NCBI GenBank assembly: GCA_028712915.1
Contig: JAQTPJ010000004.1
Location: 1 to 16,603, forward strand
Direction: 5' to 3'
DNA: 16,603 bases
Source of the DNA: Candidatus Omnitrophota bacterium
Lineage (GTDB): Bacteria > Omnitrophota > Gorgyraeia > Velamenicoccales > JABMQK01
A program made the translations under genes and the position numbers. Under the pieces are notes generated by a model. It saw only the letters and a program-made list of their open reading frames with translations. It was not told where the DNA came from and ran no database searches. This document shows, piece by piece, positions 13,925-16,603 of the stretch; position 1 is the stretch's first letter, and each line of letters starts with the position of its first letter.

Positions 13925-13995
13925 AGCGGGCGAGCGGAATCGAACCGCCATATTTAGCTTGGGAAGCTAATGTTCTACCACTGAACTACGCCCGC
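13925..13995 (-). tRNA. tRNA-Gly (anticodon CCC)
   Basis: A complete cloverleaf on the - strand. The acceptor GCGGGCG (13995-13989) pairs with CGCCCGC (13932-13926), discriminator U. The D arm is GTTC/GAAC with AGTGGTA in the loop. The anticodon stem TTAGC/GCTAA encloses TTCCCAA, so the anticodon is CCC and reads GGG. The T arm has TTCGATT between GCGG and CCGC. It is 71 bases long with no encoded CCA, so CCA must be added by nucleotidyltransferase. It lies 23 bp after thiC with no terminator seen between, so it may be processed from the thiamine transcript or have its own weak promoter. Confidence 0.95.
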
Positions 13996-14018
13996 AAAAT
14001 TATCAAAAGCCGGATATT

Positions 14019-15299
14019 TTAGAAATATTCTTCAGTTAGTTTCAGAGAACAGTATCTTCCGCACATGGTGCACGTCTTAGATGCCTGGGGTTTTGACCGG
14101 GTTCTATACTTTTTTGCTTTGACAGGGTCGATAGATAGTTTTATCTGTTTCTTCCAGTCTCTGGATTTTCTTGCCCGCGACATATTTTTATCCCAGTTTA
14201 TCTGGTTTTTTATGCCTTTGGCGATATCAGCTGCATGCGCGGCTATCTTGGAAGCAATTAACCCTTCTCTGACGTCGTCGAGCGAAGGTAGTTTCAGGTG
14301 TTCTGAAGGGGTAACATAACATAAAAAATCAGCTCCGAAATAACTTGCCCACGCCCCTCCGATGGCCGCAGAGATGTGGTCGTAGCCGCTGGATACATCT
14401 GTTACCAGCGGCCCTAACACGTAGAATGGCGCGCCGTGGCAAATGCGTTTTTCTAACTTAATATTTTTTTCTACCTGATTTATAGGCACGTGCCCTGGCC
14501 CTTCGATTATTGTCTGGACTCCTTTACTAAGGGCATACCGCGATAACTCGCCTAGTTTTTTTAATTCGTAAAGCTGCGCCTGGTCTGTGGCGTCTAATAC
14601 GCTTCCCGGCCTGAGGCCGTCGCCCAAACTTAAGGTTATGTCATATTTCTTGGCGATAGCCAATATTTCGTCAAAATATTCATAGAGAGGGTTTTCTTTG
14701 TTGTTATGCATTATCCAGTTAGCCAGGATGGCGCCGCCCCTGCTTACAATCCCGATAAGCCTCTTCTTAAGATGGTGCATTTTTACTATGATTTCTTTGG
14801 TAATACCTGAGTGTATGGTAAAGAAATCCACTCCTTCCCTTGCCTGCCTTTCTATGACATCCAAGATATCATCTTTAGTCATTCTGAAAGAGCTACCCTT
14901 TTTGTATTCTGCTTCCTGGGCAGCTTCATATATAGGCACAGTACCTACAGGTATAGGAGAATAGGAAATAATTTCTTTTCGGACTTTCCTTATGTCTTTT
15001 CCTATGCTTAAGTCCATTATCGTATCAGCTCCATATGCCACAGATATATCAAGTTTCTTCAGCTCTTTCTGCACGCTGGAGACGTCTGTGGAGGCGCCGA
15101 TATTCACATTTACTTTAGTGCGCAGGTCTTTGCCGATAGCGCAGGGCTTATTTATTTTATGGATTTTGTTCTTAAGGATTACGGTTTTTCCCTGAGATAT
15201 GTTTTTTAATAGGATATTTATGTCTTGGGATTCAAGGTTGGCTATTTTTTTTGCCAAAGGTAAAACTATTTTCTTACGGGCAGCTTCTAAGTTATTCAT
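14019..15299 (-). CDS. thiC: Phosphomethylpyrimidine synthase ThiC
   Basis: A radical SAM enzyme that rearranges aminoimidazole ribotide to HMP phosphate, the pyrimidine half of thiamine. At 426 residues it is the short form without the long N-terminal extension of E. coli ThiC, as in many anaerobes and archaea. Conserved blocks: VNVNIGAS (64-71), GADTIMDLS, SRGGAILANWM-like, LSLGDGLRPGS, EGPGHVP and VTPSEHL. The iron-sulphur cluster Cys lie at the C-terminus, CTMCGRYC (410, 413, 417; CX2CX3C), the spacing I associate with this shorter subgroup, against CX2CX4C in E. coli-type ThiC. One base separates it from the thiE stop. Thiamine genes are often under a TPP riboswitch; any such element must lie upstream of the window. 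Confidence 0.97.
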   Translation of the reverse strand: MNNLEAARKKIVLPLAKKIANLESQDINILLKNISQGKTVILKNKIHKINKPCAIGKDLRTKVNVNIGASTDVSSVQKELKKLDISVAYGADTIMDLSIGKDIRKVRKEIISYSPIPVGTVPIYEAAQEAEYKKGSSFRMTKDDILDVIERQAREGVDFFTIHSGITKEIIVKMHHLKKRLIGIVSRGGAILANWIMHNNKENPLYEYFDEILAIAKKYDITLSLGDGLRPGSVLDATDQAQLYELKKLGELSRYALSKGVQTIIEGPGHVPINQVEKNIKLEKRICHGAPFYVLGPLVTDVSSGYDHISAAIGGAWASYFGADFLCYVTPSEHLKLPSLDDVREGLIASKIAAHAADIAKGIKNQINWDKNMSRARKSRDWKKQIKLSIDPVKAKKYRTRSKPQASKTCTMCGRYCSLKLTEEYF

Positions 15300-15300
15300 T

Positions 15301-15933
15301 TTAATTTAAGCAGTTTCTTAATTGTTTTATTTCTTTTTTTAAATTATTGCTTTCACATACAGCCCTGCATACGGCAATCCTTTTTATTCTTAAGGGCCGC
15401 ACAACTTCCATCTCTTTAATGCCAATACCGCTGATGATAAAGAATGTAATCCTGATTTTCCTTTTAATTTCCCCTAATTCTTTTAAGCCAATCGCCTTGC
15501 GTTCTTTCTTTAAGGGAGTTTTAAATATAGGCCCAAAACTTATATAGTCAGCTCCTTGCCTTTGCGCTGATTCCGCCTGCTTAAGGCAATGGCAGGAGAT
15601 CCCTATAATTTTATCATTGCCTAATATTTTTCTCGCAGTTTCTATGGGCATGTCTTCCTGGCCAAGGTGTATGCCGTCGCAGTCGCTTAATATACAGATA
15701 TCCGCATAATCATTTATTATCAATAGGGCTTTATTTTTTATTGTTTTTTTTGCCAGGCGCGCCCTTTTTAGCGTATTAATCCAAACAGAGCCCTTATCTC
15801 TTATCTGGATAATACCCACTTTATTTTTTATAAGGTTTTTTAGAAGACTAGAGATGTTTCTTCTGTGACAGGTTTGCGCGTCTACTATTGCATAGATATC
15901 CGATTTTTTTAAGACATTCTTTTTCGGCATCAT
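15301..15933 (-). CDS. thiE: Thiamine-phosphate synthase ThiE
   Basis: Joins HMP-pyrophosphate and the thiazole phosphate to give thiamine phosphate. A TIM barrel of 210 residues with the family's marks: DIYAIVDAQ (first strand), GIIQIRDKG (Gln-x-Arg-x-Lys), LLIINDYADI, GIHLGQEDMP, IIGISCH and GADYISFGPIFKTPLKK (phosphate and metal binding). The usual late GGI turn reads SGIGI. Translation could start at ATG 15933 or the adjacent ATG 15930, preceded by AGG inside thiD2. The first 86 bases overlap thiD2 in another frame, across a run of seven A (15910-15904). In relatives ThiD2 and ThiE can be one polypeptide, so this may be a split gene, a slippage-fused gene or an assembly error. Confidence 0.93.
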   Translation of the reverse strand: MMPKKNVLKKSDIYAIVDAQTCHRRNISSLLKNLIKNKVGIIQIRDKGSVWINTLKRARLAKKTIKNKALLIINDYADICILSDCDGIHLGQEDMPIETARKILGNDKIIGISCHCLKQAESAQRQGADYISFGPIFKTPLKKERKAIGLKELGEIKRKIRITFFIISGIGIKEMEVVRPLRIKRIAVCRAVCESNNLKKEIKQLRNCLN

Positions 15934-16312
15934 AAAACCTGAATCTTAAATCCTGGAATTTTTTAGATGTGGTTAAGTCTAAGATACAGAATAATTCTTC
16001 CAACACCCTTATGGCTTCTTTAACGCGCTGCGAATTTGCTATAAATATATCGAATAATACTTTCTTGCTATTTTCGACCTTTATATTTTTTCCTATATCA
16101 AGGCCGCTGTCGCGGTTTTTTATAATTTCCGATTCTTTAACTTTGGATTTTTTTACGATATTCGATATATTGTGCCTTATGTTTTTCAGCTTCGATGTTG
16201 CTTTTTTCCCGTCGAGAGCAAAGCGCATTATGTCTTCGCAGACCCGCAGCCCCTCTTTCGCCCTGTTTATGTTCGCATCGATTATCCTTAGGATTTTGCC
16301 CCTGAAATTCAT
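15848..16312 (-). CDS. thiD2: ThiD2-type HMP-phosphate kinase domain protein
   Basis: A 154-residue helical protein matching the ThiD2 domain (PF17792), often found N-terminal to ThiE: RIIDANINRAKEGLRVCEDIMRFAL (residues 9-33), an LKNIRHNI helix, NRDSGLDIGK (65-74) and RVKEAIRVLEELF (95-107). ThiD2 is a strictly HMP-phosphate kinase, replacing the kinase step of ThiD between ThiC and ThiE, so this gene completes the pyrimidine branch here. The conserved domain seems to end near FRFYDAEKECLKK (124-136); the last 18 residues are encoded where thiE overlaps and look non-conserved. The start overlaps the stop of the rfaE2 gene (ATGA). Confidence 0.85.
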   Translation of the reverse strand: MNFRGKILRIIDANINRAKEGLRVCEDIMRFALDGKKATSKLKNIRHNISNIVKKSKVKESEIIKNRDSGLDIGKNIKVENSKKVLFDIFIANSQRVKEAIRVLEELFCILDLTTSKKFQDLRFRFYDAEKECLKKIGYLCNSRRANLSQKKHL

Positions 16313-16603
16313 TTATATAGAGAAACGATTTTGTTAATTATGTCGGTTGTGGAACGGCCTTTTTTCAAGGTAATGGTTAAGATTTTTCCGCCGTAACTTT
16401 TTACTAAATCAGCCCCCACAATATCTTTCCTTTGCCAATCTTTACCCTTAACAAGTATATCCGGCCTGACTTTTTTAATCAGGCTCAGCGGTGTTGTCTG
16501 GGAAAACGCGCATACGTAATCTATTGGTTCAAGGCTGGATAATATTTCCATCCTGTCTTTTAAGCTATTGATTGGCCTCTTCTTGCCTTTTATGGATTTT
16601 ACT
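16309..16603 (-). CDS. rfaE2: D-glycero-beta-D-manno-heptose-1-phosphate adenylyltransferase, C-terminal part
   Basis: The 3' end of a nucleotidyltransferase of the RfaE2/HldE C-terminal-domain type, used to make ADP-heptose for lipopolysaccharide inner core. The frame is open to the right edge, with codons from 16602, so the start lies outside; about 97 residues are seen. Motifs: RPINSLKDRM, then IDYVCAF, LIKKVRPDILVKGKDW and GRSTTDIINKI, all characteristic. Whether it is a single-domain RfaE2 or the end of a bifunctional HldE cannot be told. The N-terminal HxGH motif is outside the window. It is coupled by ATGA to thiD2, so an envelope gene heads, or sits within, the thiamine operon. Confidence 0.92.
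   Translation of the reverse strand, partial: VKSIKGKKRPINSLKDRMEILSSLEPIDYVCAFSQTTPLSLIKKVRPDILVKGKDWQRKDIVGADLVKSYGGKILTITLKKGRSTTDIINKIVSLYK

Noticed and set aside
14043..14072. ThiC C-terminal Cys motif has CX2CX3C, one residue shorter than E. coli CX2CX4C, possible defect
   Set aside because: The shorter spacing is, to my knowledge, normal in the short anaerobe/archaeal-type ThiC, and all three Cys are present.

Overview
The window looks like a chromosomal segment of a Gram-negative, probably anaerobic bacterium of moderate-to-low GC. My best guess is the PVC superphylum, possibly Candidatus Omnitrophota. The reasons are a small basic protein of the Chlamydiae/Verrucomicrobia/Planctomycetes type (9189-9476), a ThiD2-type thiamine gene directly ahead of thiE, a DUF4416 protein, and envelope genes (RND pump, lipoprotein, heptose adenylyltransferase, SPOR protein). 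This placement is inference from gene content, not a search.

Layout. Positions 1-3085 run on the + strand: the C-terminal two thirds of an RND efflux pump, a translationally coupled PII-like protein, and a 56-residue lipoprotein closed by a hairpin terminator. A separately promoted DUF134 regulator follows, with a perfect 26-bp palindrome at its transcription start. A 660-bp stretch without a convincing gene (3086-3745) separates this block from the rest, which is all on the - strand.

On the - strand, reading in the direction of transcription (right to left), there are these units: (i) the 3' end of rfaE2/hldE, then thiD2, thiE and thiC, tightly packed, followed by tRNA-Gly(CCC); (ii) a clear sigma70-type promoter, then an AAA/STAND-like ATPase, a YfcE-type phosphodiesterase, a HIT protein and a dGTPase-like HD hydrolase, with abutting or overlapping ends; (iii) a SPOR-domain membrane protein coupled to the PVC small basic protein, then a site-2 protease overlapping aroB; (iv) a PilZ protein, a tiny 50-residue zinc-ribbon protein and a second PilZ protein; (v) DUF4416, a PflX-like radical SAM protein, a small two-helix membrane protein, a zinc-ribbon/HTH protein and a LexA homologue.

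Most interesting points. The LexA homologue keeps the catalytic serine but has Arg where the catalytic lysine should be and Thr-Asn at the Ala-Gly cleavage position, so it may be a repressor that cannot self-cleave. Its promoter carries a dyad between -35 and -10 and leaves almost no room for a 5' leader. thiD2 and thiE overlap by 86 bp in different frames with a run of seven A at the domain junction. The DUF134 palindrome is a strong operator candidate. The ATPase plus three nucleotide-processing hydrolases may form a functional unit.
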